A stretch of DNA of 64,000 nt from Streptomyces hokutonensis (GCF_000376565.1 NZ_BARG01000079.1:47765-111764); one strand, 5' to 3'. Shown: positions 8,022 to 16,334, numbered from the stretch's first letter. Program-made: numbers and translations. The notes: generated from the sequence alone by a model not told the origin.

Positions 8022-9305
8022 TCAGACGCGCAGTCCCAGTGCGTCCCGCCCGGCGTACCGTGCCTGGGTGCCCAAGTCCTCCTCGATACGGATGAGTTGG
8101 TTGTACTTGGCGGTGCGGTCGGCGCGGGACAGCGACCCGGTCTTGATCTGTCCGCAGCCGGTGGCGACGGCGAGATCGGCGATCGTGGTGTCCTCGGTCT
8201 CGCCGGAACGATGGGACATCACGACGGTGTAGCCGGCCCGGTGGGCGGTGGCGACGGTGGCCAGGGTCTCGGTGAGGGTGCCGATCTGATTGACCTTCAC
8301 CAGGATCGAGTTGGCGATCCCGTCCCGGATTCCGGCGCTGAGCAGCGTCTCGTTGGTGCAGAAGACGTCGTCGCCGGTGAGCTGGCAGCGCTCGCCGAGC
8401 CGCACGGTCAGGTCGCGCCAGCCGCCGTGGTCGTCCTCGGCCATCGGGTCCTCGATCGAGGCGATCGGGTAGCGGTCGACCAACTCGGCCAGGTAGTCGG
8501 CGTGTTCGGCGGGGGTACGGCGGACGCCCTCGCCCGTGTAGTCGTAGACCCCGTCGCGGAAGAACTCGGAGGTGGCGGGGTCCATGACCAGAGTGATGTC
8601 GGTGCCGGGCTTGTAGCCGGTGCGTTCGATGGCGTGGAGGACGAAGTCGAGGGCCTCGTCGGCGGTGCGCAGGTCGGGGGCGAAGCCGCCCTCGTCGCCG
8701 ACGTTGGCGCTGTGGCCGGCGGCGATCAGGTCGCGGCGCAGGGTGTGGAAGACCTCGGAGCCCATGCGGACGGCCTGGGCGAAGGTGGCCGCGCCGATCG
8801 GGGCGATCATGAACTCCTGGAAGTCCAGCGGATTGTCGGCGTGCGCGCCGCCGTTGACGATGTTCATCATCGGCACCGGCAGCAGGCGGGCGTCGACGCC
8901 GCCGATGTAGCGGTACAGGGGCAGCCGGTGGGCGGCCGCGGCGGCCTTGGCGGTGGCCAGGGAGACGCCGAGCAGGGCGTTGGCGCCGAGGCGCGACTTG
9001 GTGTCGGTGCCGTCGAGTTCGATCATGGTGTGGTCGACGGTCGCCTGGTTCTCGGCGTCGAGTCCGGTCACGGCGTCCGCGATGGTCTCGTTGACGGCGT
9101 CGACGGCGCGCCGAACTCCCTTGCCGTGGAAGCGTGTCGGGTCGCCGTCACGCAGTTCGACCGCTTCCCTTGCTCCGGTGGAGGCGCCCGACGGTACGGC
9201 GGCCCGGCCGAGCGATCCGTCCTTGAGCTCCACGTCCACCTCGACGGTCGGATTGCCCCGGCTGTCGATGATCTCGCGTGCGACGACCCGGCTGATGGCG
9301 GTCAC
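8022..9305 (-). CDS. eno: Enolase (phosphopyruvate hydratase), probable second copy
   Basis: A 427-residue enolase converting 2-phosphoglycerate to phosphoenolpyruvate in glycolysis. All signature blocks are visible: SGASTG loop, GGAHADNPLDFQEFM, GDEGGFAPD, SIEDPMAEDD, KVNQIGTLTET, SHRSGETEDT and the C-terminal QIKTGSLSRADR. The canonical DCASSEFY segment is DPATSEFF here. The start is GTG at 9305 with GAGGAG eight bases before it. Streptomyces often carry two enolases, one essential and one in an accessory region. The peripheral context and the divergent redox-type regulator suggest that this is the accessory one, but the other copy cannot be seen. Confidence 0.95.
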   Translation of the reverse strand: MTAISRVVAREIIDSRGNPTVEVDVELKDGSLGRAAVPSGASTGAREAVELRDGDPTRFHGKGVRRAVDAVNETIADAVTGLDAENQATVDHTMIELDGTDTKSRLGANALLGVSLATAKAAAAAHRLPLYRYIGGVDARLLPVPMMNIVNGGAHADNPLDFQEFMIAPIGAATFAQAVRMGSEVFHTLRRDLIAAGHSANVGDEGGFAPDLRTADEALDFVLHAIERTGYKPGTDITLVMDPATSEFFRDGVYDYTGEGVRRTPAEHADYLAELVDRYPIASIEDPMAEDDHGGWRDLTVRLGERCQLTGDDVFCTNETLLSAGIRDGIANSILVKVNQIGTLTETLATVATAHRAGYTVVMSHRSGETEDTTIADLAVATGCGQIKTGSLSRADRTAKYNQLIRIEEDLGTQARYAGRDALGLRV

Positions 9306-9393
9306 GGTGCAACTCCTCACGCAGGGCCCGCGTCCCGAACGTCGGCGGGCGGTAAGTTCCGTCATGAAACAAAGTGAGTCCTGAATGAGAACC

Positions 9394-9399
9394 TACTAT
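9394..9399 (+). promoter_or_regulatory. -10 element for a probably leaderless HxlR-peroxiredoxin mRNA
   Basis: TACTAT lies seven bases before the ATG at 9406, the spacing expected if transcription starts at the A of the start codon. No ribosome-binding sequence precedes 9406. Leaderless mRNAs are common in actinomycetes. Confidence 0.4.
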
Positions 9400-9405
9400 G
9401 GGTCC

Positions 9406-10269
9406 ATGAGGATGCACAACGCCGACGAGACCTGCGGCATCGCCCAGGCCGCCGTGGTCCTGGGGGACTGGTGGAACGTTCTGGTGCTGCGGGAGATCGC
9501 CCGCGGCCATGTCCGTTTCGATGCGCTGGCCGCCGGGATCGGCCTGTCCCGCAACGTCCTGACCGAGCGGCTCGGCCGGCTCGTCGCGAGCGGGGTACTG
9601 CACCGCCGCCTCTACCAACGGCGGCCGGTGCGCTACGAGTACGTGCTCACCGATGCCGGGCTCGCGCTGCTGCCCCTGCTCGTGGCGATGCAGGACTGGG
9701 GCGACCGGTGGATGCTGGGCGACGGCACCCTCACTGCGACTACGGCCGAGGACAGCGCCGAACACGCCCGCGTGCACACCTTGCCCGGTACCCGTCTGCC
9801 CGACGACCTTCAACTCCCCGGCATCCAGGGCACGGACCTGCCCGTCGTCTCACCGGACGCCGCCGCGACCGTGCTGTTCACCTACCCGGGCACGGGTATC
9901 GAGTGGGGCGAGCCGCCGATCCCGGGGGCTGAGGGCTGCACGTTGGAGAACCGGCTCTTCCGGGAGGCCTGGCCCGAATTCCGCCGGGCGGGCGTGGAGG
10001 TGTGCGGGGTCAGTACTCAACTCCCGCACGAACAAGCGGAGTTCGCCCGCGTCGAGGAGATCCCGTTCCCTCTCCTGTCCGACGCCCATCATCAACTCGC
10101 CGCCGCCCTGCGCCTGCCGACGTTCCGCGCGGCGGGCCGGCTGCGGCACAAGCGCCTGATCCTGATCATCGACGCCGAACGGACCGTACGGCACACGCTG
10201 TTCCCGATCGACGACATCCCGCACGCCGTCAAGGAGAGCCTGCGGCTGGCAGCGGACTGCGCCAGGTGA
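9406..10269 (+). CDS. HxlR-type winged-helix regulator fused to a peroxiredoxin domain
   Basis: The first 105 residues are an HxlR winged-helix domain (CGIAQAAVVLGDWWNVLVLR, then GLSRNVLTERLGRLVASGVL). The last 150 are an AhpC/TSA (BCP-like) thioredoxin fold: the peroxidatic-type segment is GAEGCTLENRLFREAW, a second cysteine follows in VEVCGVSTQ, and the fold ends LIIDAERTVRHTLF. HxlR proteins often sense thiol or electrophile stress through an N-terminal Cys, present here in DETCGIA. The fused domain suggests peroxide sensing. Starts at 9385, 9406 and 9412 are all in frame; I chose 9406 because of the -10 element. It is divergent from enolase. Confidence 0.85.
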   Translation: MRMHNADETCGIAQAAVVLGDWWNVLVLREIARGHVRFDALAAGIGLSRNVLTERLGRLVASGVLHRRLYQRRPVRYEYVLTDAGLALLPLLVAMQDWGDRWMLGDGTLTATTAEDSAEHARVHTLPGTRLPDDLQLPGIQGTDLPVVSPDAAATVLFTYPGTGIEWGEPPIPGAEGCTLENRLFREAWPEFRRAGVEVCGVSTQLPHEQAEFARVEEIPFPLLSDAHHQLAAALRLPTFRAAGRLRHKRLILIIDAERTVRHTLFPIDDIPHAVKESLRLAADCAR

Positions 10270-10275
10270 CGTCCG

Positions 10276-11052
10276 CTACGCGAACCCCCCATTGCTCAGC
10301 AGGAGTTGGCCGTTGATCCACTGGCCCTCCGGTGAGCAGAGGAAGTCGACGAGGTGGGCGGTGTCCTGTGGAGTGCCGAGACGGTTGAGCGGTGTCTGGC
10401 GCAGGATCTGCGCCCGCCCCTCCTCGTTCATCCAACCGGTGTCCACCGGGCCCGGGTTGATGATATTGGCGGTGATCCCGAGGTGGGCGAACTCGTGGGC
10501 GGCGGCCAGGGTGATGCGGTCCAGGGCGCCCTTGCTCGCGCCGTAGGGGAGGTTGTTCACGGTGTGGTCGCTGGTGAGCGCGATGATCCGGCCGCTGCCC
10601 GGAGCGGCGGCGAACCGTCGGCCGTACTCGCGGATCAGCAGCCAGGTGGCGCGCGCGTTGACCGCGAAGTGCCGGTCGAAGCTCTCTACGGTGGTGTCGA
10701 GCAGACCGGAGTCGACGGACTCGCAGTGGCACATCACCAAGGCGGTGACGCCGCCCGGCCCGCGTCCGACCTCGTCGAAGACACGGGCCGGAGCGTCCGG
10801 GTCGGACAGGTCCGCTTCGACAGCGGTGGTCGCGGCGCCGTGTTCCTTCAGCGCCTCGGTGATGGCCCAAGTCGCGCCGGACTCGACACCCCAGGACATG
10901 CGCTCGTCGTAGGGAGTCCAGTAGGTGAAGGCGATGTCCCACCCCGAGGCCGCCAGGCGGCGGGCGATGCCCGCACCGATGCCGACGGTGCGCCCCACTC
11001 CGGTGACGAGCGCGAGGGGGCGGGCGGACGGGTGATCGGTGCTCGTCGTCAT
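10276..11052 (-). CDS. SDR family oxidoreductase
   Basis: A 258-residue short-chain dehydrogenase/reductase. The cofactor motif is a modified TGVGRTVGIGAGIARRLA glycine stretch (about 16-33) and the catalytic YGASK lies in the middle. The residue before the helix that normally carries the catalytic Ser falls in IIALTSDHTVN, which retains a Ser. The end INGQLLLSNGGFA is typical of FabG-like members. Its ATG overlaps the stop of the upstream MerR gene, so the regulator and enzyme form one operon. The substrate is unknown. Confidence 0.85.
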   Translation of the reverse strand: MTTSTDHPSARPLALVTGVGRTVGIGAGIARRLAASGWDIAFTYWTPYDERMSWGVESGATWAITEALKEHGAATTAVEADLSDPDAPARVFDEVGRGPGGVTALVMCHCESVDSGLLDTTVESFDRHFAVNARATWLLIREYGRRFAAAPGSGRIIALTSDHTVNNLPYGASKGALDRITLAAAHEFAHLGITANIINPGPVDTGWMNEEGRAQILRQTPLNRLGTPQDTAHLVDFLCSPEGQWINGQLLLSNGGFA

Positions 11053-11852
11053 GATCCGAGATCGTTCATGACGGACCCGGCATCGGCAACTGCCTTTACG
11101 CGGAGGCCTGTTGGCGGAGTGGGAGTGGCTGTGACGACGGCCGCCAGGTCCGCGCCCGCCTGGAGGAGTCCCACGGTCCGTACGGCGATCCGGTCGAGGC
11201 GTTCGCGCAGGATGCGCCGGGCCTCTCCCCGGCCGTCGAGCCGGTGCAGGGAGCCCATGATCTCCCGTACCGCGGGGACGCTGTGGCCGGTGGCGCGCAG
11301 GGCCGTGACGATGCGGGCCGCCCTGATGGCCGACAGGTCATAGCGACGGGCTTGCCGTGAGGTCACGCGTTCGGGGGTGACGAGCCCTTCCTGCTCCCAG
11401 AACCGCAGAGTCGAGGGACGCACGCCAAGGGCTCTGGAGAGTTCGGTGATCGTCATCGCGTCACCGTCCCGCTCCAAGTCCGATCCGTTCGCCTCGTCCT
11501 GGATCGCGCGCAACGCCTGCTGGGCGCGCAGGGTCTCCTCGCGCTCCCGCGCCAGCCCCACATGGACCTCGTTGATCACGGAGGCCGCCTCCACGAGCGT
11601 CTGCGTCCGCAGCTCCGCGAGCATCCGCCGGGCGGAGACCGGGCCCACGGCGCCCGCGAGCCCTCGATAGGCGCGCAGAGCCCGCACATGCGAAGGCGTG
11701 TAGGAGCGGTAACCGTTGTCCGACCGGGTGGCCGGCGGAATGACTCCCAACCGCTCCAGATCGCGCACCTGTTGCAGCGAGTACCCCGACTCGCGTGCCA
11801 CCTCGGCGGTCCTGAGCGTTCCCCGCCGCGCACCACTCACCGGCCCGCCCAT
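11049..11852 (-). CDS. MerR family regulator with two DNA-binding domains
   Basis: A regulator of about 267 residues with two MerR winged-helix domains in tandem. The first reads TLRTAEVARESGYSLQQVRD with RSDNGYRSYTPSHVRALRAY. The second reads MTITELSRALGVRPSTLRFW with RQARRYDLSAIRAARIV. They are joined by a helix rich in Glu and Arg (HVGLAREREETLRAQQALRA). Classical MerR proteins carry one such domain and dimerise, so a single chain here might mimic a dimer or bind two sites. Starts at 11852, 11840 or further upstream are possible. The SDR gene follows with overlap. Confidence 0.8.
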   Translation of the reverse strand: MGGPVSGARRGTLRTAEVARESGYSLQQVRDLERLGVIPPATRSDNGYRSYTPSHVRALRAYRGLAGAVGPVSARRMLAELRTQTLVEAASVINEVHVGLAREREETLRAQQALRAIQDEANGSDLERDGDAMTITELSRALGVRPSTLRFWEQEGLVTPERVTSRQARRYDLSAIRAARIVTALRATGHSVPAVREIMGSLHRLDGRGEARRILRERLDRIAVRTVGLLQAGADLAAVVTATPTPPTGLRVKAVADAGSVMNDLGS

Positions 11853-11867
11853 CTCCCAACCCCACAT

Positions 11868-11888
11868 AAGCACTTGAAGATGATGCTT
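11868..11888. promoter_or_regulatory. Candidate MerR operator in divergent promoter
   Basis: AAGCA (11868-11872) and TGCTT (11884-11888) form a dyad with an 11-bp spacer between the divergent merR and DUF6194 genes. MerR sites are typically short dyads inside the promoter spacer. Support is symmetry and position only. Confidence 0.3.
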
Positions 11889-11893
11889 GAACC

Positions 11894-12352
11894 ATGAGTA
11901 TGGAACAGATCATCGCAGCCGTACGAGAATTCCCCGGCGCCCTCGTGCTCGCACCGGAGCCGGGCGGCGCCTTCCCCGAACTCGCCTGGGGAGACGCGTT
12001 CTTCTACTACGCCCCCGACGGCCGACTGCCGCAGACCACCCAGCCGTACGGCACCGTCGTCACCAAGAACCTCCCGGGCGACACCGCGTCCGACCTCGAC
12101 CCTCCGGGCCGGTGGCGCGTCAACATCCATGTCGGCCGTACGGCGCTCAACGGACTCACCGGCGAGGAGCCACATGACCACGCCGTCGCCGACACGGTGC
12201 TGCCGCACCCGGTGTACGGAGCCCAGGGCTGGGTCTGCGTCGTCAACCCCGGTCGGAGAACGACGGACACGGTCCTACGGCTGCTGCATGGCGCCCATGA
12301 CAACGCCTGCTCCCGGTTTGCGCGTCGTCATGACCAGGGCGGCGAGGGCTGA
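11894..12352 (+). CDS. DUF6194 family protein
   Basis: A 152-residue cytosolic protein that I recognise as the DUF6194 family of Streptomyces. Typical stretches are LAWGDAFFYYAPDGRLPQ, VTKNLPGD, RVNIHVGR, DTVLPHPVYG and WVCVVNPG. It has no membrane segment or signal peptide. The fold recalls small DNA- or nucleotide-binding families, but no activity is known. It starts MSMEQ at 11894; a second ATG at 11900 is equally possible. It is divergent from the MerR/SDR operon. Confidence 0.75.
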   Translation: MSMEQIIAAVREFPGALVLAPEPGGAFPELAWGDAFFYYAPDGRLPQTTQPYGTVVTKNLPGDTASDLDPPGRWRVNIHVGRTALNGLTGEEPHDHAVADTVLPHPVYGAQGWVCVVNPGRRTTDTVLRLLHGAHDNACSRFARRHDQGGEG

Positions 12353-12377
12353 ACGGCCAATCGCCAGCGTTTAGTAA

Positions 12378-12435
12378 AATGAACGATGCGTTCAACATTC
12401 TTCCCAAGTTCGGTATAGTGAACGCATGGTTCATT
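12378..12435 (+). promoter_or_regulatory. Two-site operator and promoter of the alaX-xre-ltaE operon
   Basis: Two near-identical dyads, TGAACGATGCGTTCA (12380-12394) and TGAACGCATGGTTCA (12419-12433), lie 39 bp apart. With their flanking bases they also form a 17-bp inverted repeat with one mismatch. A -10 hexamer TATAGT is at 12414-12419, with TTCAAC at 12391-12396 as a possible -35 at 17-bp spacing. The first dyad therefore covers the -35 and the second covers the start site. The ATG at 12426 lies seven bases after the -10, so the mRNA is probably leaderless. Confidence 0.7.
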
Positions 12436-13151
12436 CAACCGTGGCTCCTCGGGATTGCGCGCAGATCAGCGCCTACCTCGACGACACGTACTTGGAGCAG
12501 GTCGATACGACGGTCATAGCGGTCGGCGAGAGGGGCGGGGCGCCCTGGGGCGCCGTAGAGGACTGTCTGTTTCATCCGCAGGGTGGGGGACAGCCCGCCG
12601 ACCGGGGATGGCTGGAGGATCGGGAGATCGTCCCGGTCCGGGACCACGACTCGGGGCTGGTCGTGGCGACGGCGGCCGTGGGCGGCGGGCTTCCTTCCCT
12701 TGCGGTGGGGGAGCGGGTGCGGGCCCGGATCGATCTTGAGGCTCGGATGCTGCACGCCGCGCTGCACACCGCCGGACACCTCGTCGAGGCGGTCGGGCGG
12801 GCGCAGGGATGGGAGATGGCCGGCAGCATCCACTTTCCCGGGCAGGCCCGGATCGAGTTCCGGGCGCCGGATGGGGACGCGCGGCTGGGCGATCCGGACG
12901 GGCGGGAGGAGGTGACCGCCCTGCTTCGGGACAGGGTGGCGGCTGCTGTCGCCGACGACCTGCCGGTGTCCGCGCGGTATCTGCCCGACGGGCGGCGCGT
13001 GGTGCACCTCGACGCGCTGCACTCCGCGCCGTGCGGGGGCACGCATGTGCGCAGCCTCGGGGACCTCGCCGAGCTGGTGCTGCCGACGCTGAAGGTCAAG
13101 AAGGGCCGTATCCGCGTGTCCTACTCCGCGACCCACCGGAGCCCGCGATGA
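12426..13151 (+). CDS. Alanyl-tRNA editing protein (AlaX-like)
   Basis: A 241-residue free-standing editing protein of the AlaX/AlaRS second additional domain family. These are zinc enzymes that deacylate mischarged tRNA (Ser- or Gly-tRNA-Ala in known cases). The metal motifs are visible: HTAGH (H114, H118) and CGGTH (C203, H207). An N-terminal beta-barrel of about 100 residues (FHPQGGGQPADRG) matches AlaX-M. The stop overlaps the ATG of the XRE-cupin gene. Co-transcription with a threonine aldolase suggests protection against a beta-hydroxy amino acid made or degraded by that enzyme. Confidence 0.88.
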   Translation: MVHSTVAPRDCAQISAYLDDTYLEQVDTTVIAVGERGGAPWGAVEDCLFHPQGGGQPADRGWLEDREIVPVRDHDSGLVVATAAVGGGLPSLAVGERVRARIDLEARMLHAALHTAGHLVEAVGRAQGWEMAGSIHFPGQARIEFRAPDGDARLGDPDGREEVTALLRDRVAAAVADDLPVSARYLPDGRRVVHLDALHSAPCGGTHVRSLGDLAELVLPTLKVKKGRIRVSYSATHRSPR

Positions 13152-13723
13152 CGCCGCCGCCGGCCGGCCGGCGGCCGGTGAGCAGTACCGCCGCCGCGGT
13201 CGGCGCGAAGATCCGGCTGCGCCGCCAGCAGCGTGGGATGAGCGCCGCGGAGATGGCCCGGCGGGCCGGTCTGAGCAAGGCCACGCTGTCGCAGCTGGAG
13301 GCCGGCAACGGCAATCCGACGATCGACACCCTGGACGCGATCGCGATCGCCCTGCGTATCCCGATCGCCGACCTCCTGGCGCGGGACGCCGACACCGGGC
13401 CGGTGTTCCGGCCGGCCACGGACGTCGAACCGGGCGAGGTCTCAAGGGAGTTGCTGCGCCGGATCAGTAGCGGCAACAGCCTGGAGATCTGGCGGCTGCG
13501 CATTCCGCCGGAGACGGAGCTGGCCGGGGTGCCGCACGCCACCGGGACGATCGAGCACCTGCTCATCGCCACTGGGTACGTCACCGCCGGTCCCGTCGAC
13601 GCCCCGCAGGACCTGGGCCCCGGCGACATGCTTGCGTTCGCCGGAGACGCCCCGCACTTCTACCGCACCGGCGCGGACGAGGTCGACATCACCGTCGTCT
13701 TCGCCTCCCCCATCAGCACCTGA
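13148..13723 (+). CDS. XRE family regulator with C-terminal cupin sensor
   Basis: A 191-residue regulator. The XRE helix-turn-helix lies at about 20-75 (IRLRRQQRGMSAAEMARRAG, LSKATLSQLEAGNGNPTIDT) and a small cupin barrel follows (about 110-190) with PHATGTIEHLLIATGYV and GDMLAFAGDAPHFYRT. Such proteins usually sense small metabolites through the cupin, often amino-acid related ones. It starts four bases inside the end of the editing gene and is followed 20 bp later by the threonine aldolase gene. The double operator before the operon is its likely binding site. Confidence 0.87.
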   Translation: MTPPPAGRRPVSSTAAAVGAKIRLRRQQRGMSAAEMARRAGLSKATLSQLEAGNGNPTIDTLDAIAIALRIPIADLLARDADTGPVFRPATDVEPGEVSRELLRRISSGNSLEIWRLRIPPETELAGVPHATGTIEHLLIATGYVTAGPVDAPQDLGPGDMLAFAGDAPHFYRTGADEVDITVVFASPIST

Positions 13724-13743
13724 GACCGAGGAAACCCCCGCTC

Positions 13744-14802
13744 ATGAGCGCCATCGCCACCACGCCCTCCAGCCGTGCCTTCATCAGCGACAACATGGCC
13801 GGAGCCTCGCCGGAGATAGCCACGGCCGTCGCCGACGCGGCGGCCGGACAGGTGCTGCCGTACGGCAACGACCCCTTCACCGAGCGGGCCTGCCGCAGGC
13901 TCGGCGAGATCTTCGAGCGGGACGTCGACGTCTTCCCGGTCTCCACCGGCTCCGCCGCCAACGGTCTGAGCCTCGCCGCCCTCACCCCGCCGTGGGGCAG
14001 CGTGCTCTCGCACCCGGAGAGTCACATCAACACCGACGAGTGCGGGGCGCCGGAGTTCTTCACCGACGGCGCCAAACTCGTCGGTGTCCCCGGCCCCGAC
14101 AGCAAGATCGACCCCGACGCGCTGGCGACGGCGGTGCGGCGCCGGGCCGGTGACGTCCACAGCGTGCAGCCGTCCGTGGTGAGCATCAGCCAGGCCACCG
14201 AGAGCGGGAGCGTCTACACGCTGGAGGAGATCCGCCGGCTGTCCGGCATCGCCAAGGACGCCGGACTGCGCGTCCACATGGACGGCGCGCGCTTCGCCAA
14301 CGCGCTGGACCAACTCGGCGCCACCGCGGCCGAGATGACCTGGAAGGCCGGTGTCGACGTGCTGTCCTTCGGCGCCACGAAGAACGGCGCGATGACCGCC
14401 GACGCCATCGTCTCCTTCGACCCCGCGCTCGCCGCCGAGCTCGCCTTCCGCGCCAAGCGCGCGGGCCAACTCACCTCCAAGATGCGGTTCCAGACGGCCC
14501 AGCTCGACGCATACCTCACCGACGGGCTGTGGCTGCGCAACGCCCGCCGGGCCAACGAGATGGCCGCCCGCCTCGGCGACGGCCTCAAGTCCATCGCCGG
14601 CGCGGGCCTGTTGGCCACCCCGCAGGCCAACATCCTCTTCTGCCGCCTGCCCCAGCACGTCACCGAAGGACTCCTCGCCGAGGGCTACGCCTTCTACCAC
14701 GACCGCTGGGAGCCAGGCATCGTCCGGTTCGTCACCGCCTTCTCGCACAGCGCCGACGACATCGACCAGCTCCTCGAGGCGGTCCGCCGCCACACCCGCT
14801 GA
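13744..14802 (+). CDS. Low-specificity L-threonine aldolase family PLP enzyme
   Basis: A 352-residue fold-type I PLP enzyme of the threonine aldolase/beta-eliminating lyase family, which splits L-threonine or other beta-hydroxy amino acids into glycine and an aldehyde. The PLP lysine is K213 in SFGATKNGAM; the HMDGARFANAL motif supplies the conserved Asp and Arg, and SHINTDECGAPEFF contacts the cofactor. It is the last gene of the alaX-xre operon and converges on glutamate decarboxylase. The direction in vivo (breakdown or synthesis) cannot be read from sequence. Confidence 0.88.
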   Translation: MSAIATTPSSRAFISDNMAGASPEIATAVADAAAGQVLPYGNDPFTERACRRLGEIFERDVDVFPVSTGSAANGLSLAALTPPWGSVLSHPESHINTDECGAPEFFTDGAKLVGVPGPDSKIDPDALATAVRRRAGDVHSVQPSVVSISQATESGSVYTLEEIRRLSGIAKDAGLRVHMDGARFANALDQLGATAAEMTWKAGVDVLSFGATKNGAMTADAIVSFDPALAAELAFRAKRAGQLTSKMRFQTAQLDAYLTDGLWLRNARRANEMAARLGDGLKSIAGAGLLATPQANILFCRLPQHVTEGLLAEGYAFYHDRWEPGIVRFVTAFSHSADDIDQLLEAVRRHTR

Positions 14803-14849
14803 TCCACGGCGGCGGGACCGATGAACTCCGCTGCCTTCAGGGCGACTTG

Positions 14850-16250
14850 TCAGGCGGTGACGAGTGGCTGGAGCGGCGGTGCGAGTGCCGGCAGGACGGT
14901 GTGCAGGTTCCGGGTGACCTCGGTCAGGTCGGCGATGAACATGCCGGCGAGTTCGGCGGTGAACCCGGTGCGCACCACCAGCCGTAGAACGGAGACGTCC
15001 TGGCACGGGGCGGGGAAGCTGTACGCGGGCAGGTGCCAGCCGCGGGCCCGCATGCCGTGGGAGACGTCGAACACCGTGAAGCGCTCCGTGCCGGGGGCCA
15101 ACCGGAAGGCGAACGCCGGGAGTTCGGAGCCGTCCGTGATCAACTCGTAGGGGGCGATGGAGCGGATGCGGGCGGCGAGGGCGCGGGCGGTGGTCCGGCT
15201 CTGGGACGCCAGGTCCCGCAGTCCTTCGAAGCCGTAGCGGAGGAAGCTGTAGTACTGCGCGACGACATGCGCCCCCGGCCGGGAGAAGTTGAGCGTGAAG
15301 CTGGGGGAGCTGCCGCCGAGGTAGTCGACCTCGAACACCAGGTCGTCCGGGAGGGCTTCGGCGTCGCGCCACAACGCCCAGCCCAGGCCGGGGAAGACGT
15401 GCCCGTACTTGTGTCCCGAGGTGTTGATGGAGGCGACCCGTTCGAGCTGGAAGTCCCACATGAGGTCCGGGTCGAGGAACGGGGCGACCATGGCGCCGGA
15501 CGCGCCGTCGACATGCACGGGGATGTCGGTGCCGGTGGCGGCCTGGTATCCGTCCAGGGCCATGCAGATGTCCGCGACGGGCTCGTAGGAACCGTCGAAC
15601 GTGGAGCCGAGGATCGCCACGACACCGATGGTGTTGTCGTCGCAGTACGCGGTGAGCGCGTCGGCGGTGAGGTGATAGCGGTCCGGCTCCATCGGGACGT
15701 AACGCGGCTCCACCTCGAAGTAGTTGGCGAACTTCTTCCAGCACACCTGCACGTTCGCGCCCATGACCAGGTTCGGGCGCGCGGTGTCCTTGCCCTGGGC
15801 GCGCCTGCGCTCCTGCCAGCGGCGCTTGAGTGCGAGTCCGCCGAGCATCGCGGCCTCGCTGGAACCGGTGGTCGAGCAGCCTCGGACCTGCTCCGGGCGC
15901 GGTGCGTGCCAGAGCCGGGCGAGCATCCGTACGCAGCGCTCCTCCATGGCGGTGATCTGCGGGTACTCGGCGCGGTCCGCGAGGTTCTTCTCGGCGGTCT
16001 CCGCCATCAACTCCCTTGCCTGCGGCTCCATCCACGTCGTCACGAAGGTGGCGAGATTGAGGCGTGCGTTGCCGTCGAGCATCAGCTCGTCGCGTACGCG
16101 GCGGCAGATCAGGTCGGGCGAGGACGACGTCTCGGGCAGTTCGTCGACCGGCAGCAGAAGGTCGGCGACGGCCGCTTGTCCGGCGCGGCGGGAGACGGTC
16201 CGGGTGTCGAACCCGGCTTCGGGCATGACGGCGGTATGCGGGATGGGCAT
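14850..16250 (-). CDS. gad: Glutamate decarboxylase
   Basis: A 466-residue PLP-dependent group II decarboxylase producing GABA from glutamate. The PLP lysine is K281 in INTSGHKYGHVFPG, and the cofactor-phosphate region is GCSTTGSSEAAMLGGLA. HVDGASGAMVAPF carries the conserved Asp. The length matches E. coli GadB (466), including the extended N-terminal arm that assembles the hexamer. The C-terminus ends PPLQPLVTA and lacks the E. coli HKTD tail that closes the active site at neutral pH, so pH control may differ. No antiporter gene is next to it, so a role in acid resistance is not evident. Confidence 0.93.
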   Translation of the reverse strand: MPIPHTAVMPEAGFDTRTVSRRAGQAAVADLLLPVDELPETSSSPDLICRRVRDELMLDGNARLNLATFVTTWMEPQARELMAETAEKNLADRAEYPQITAMEERCVRMLARLWHAPRPEQVRGCSTTGSSEAAMLGGLALKRRWQERRRAQGKDTARPNLVMGANVQVCWKKFANYFEVEPRYVPMEPDRYHLTADALTAYCDDNTIGVVAILGSTFDGSYEPVADICMALDGYQAATGTDIPVHVDGASGAMVAPFLDPDLMWDFQLERVASINTSGHKYGHVFPGLGWALWRDAEALPDDLVFEVDYLGGSSPSFTLNFSRPGAHVVAQYYSFLRYGFEGLRDLASQSRTTARALAARIRSIAPYELITDGSELPAFAFRLAPGTERFTVFDVSHGMRARGWHLPAYSFPAPCQDVSVLRLVVRTGFTAELAGMFIADLTEVTRNLHTVLPALAPPLQPLVTA

Positions 16251-16334
16251 GAGTGTGGGAATGCCTTTCTGGTGGTCCGTGCGGCCCCGTGCATTCCGAC
16301 GCTAGATCGCCGAGCGGTGCGACGTATGTGCCGA

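Noticed and set aside
13660..16035. A 791-codon minus-strand frame
   Set aside because: It runs antisense to the XRE-cupin and threonine aldolase genes and out of frame through gad. Its product is Arg/Gly/His-rich, as expected of a high-GC shadow frame, and the overlapped genes have clear motifs.
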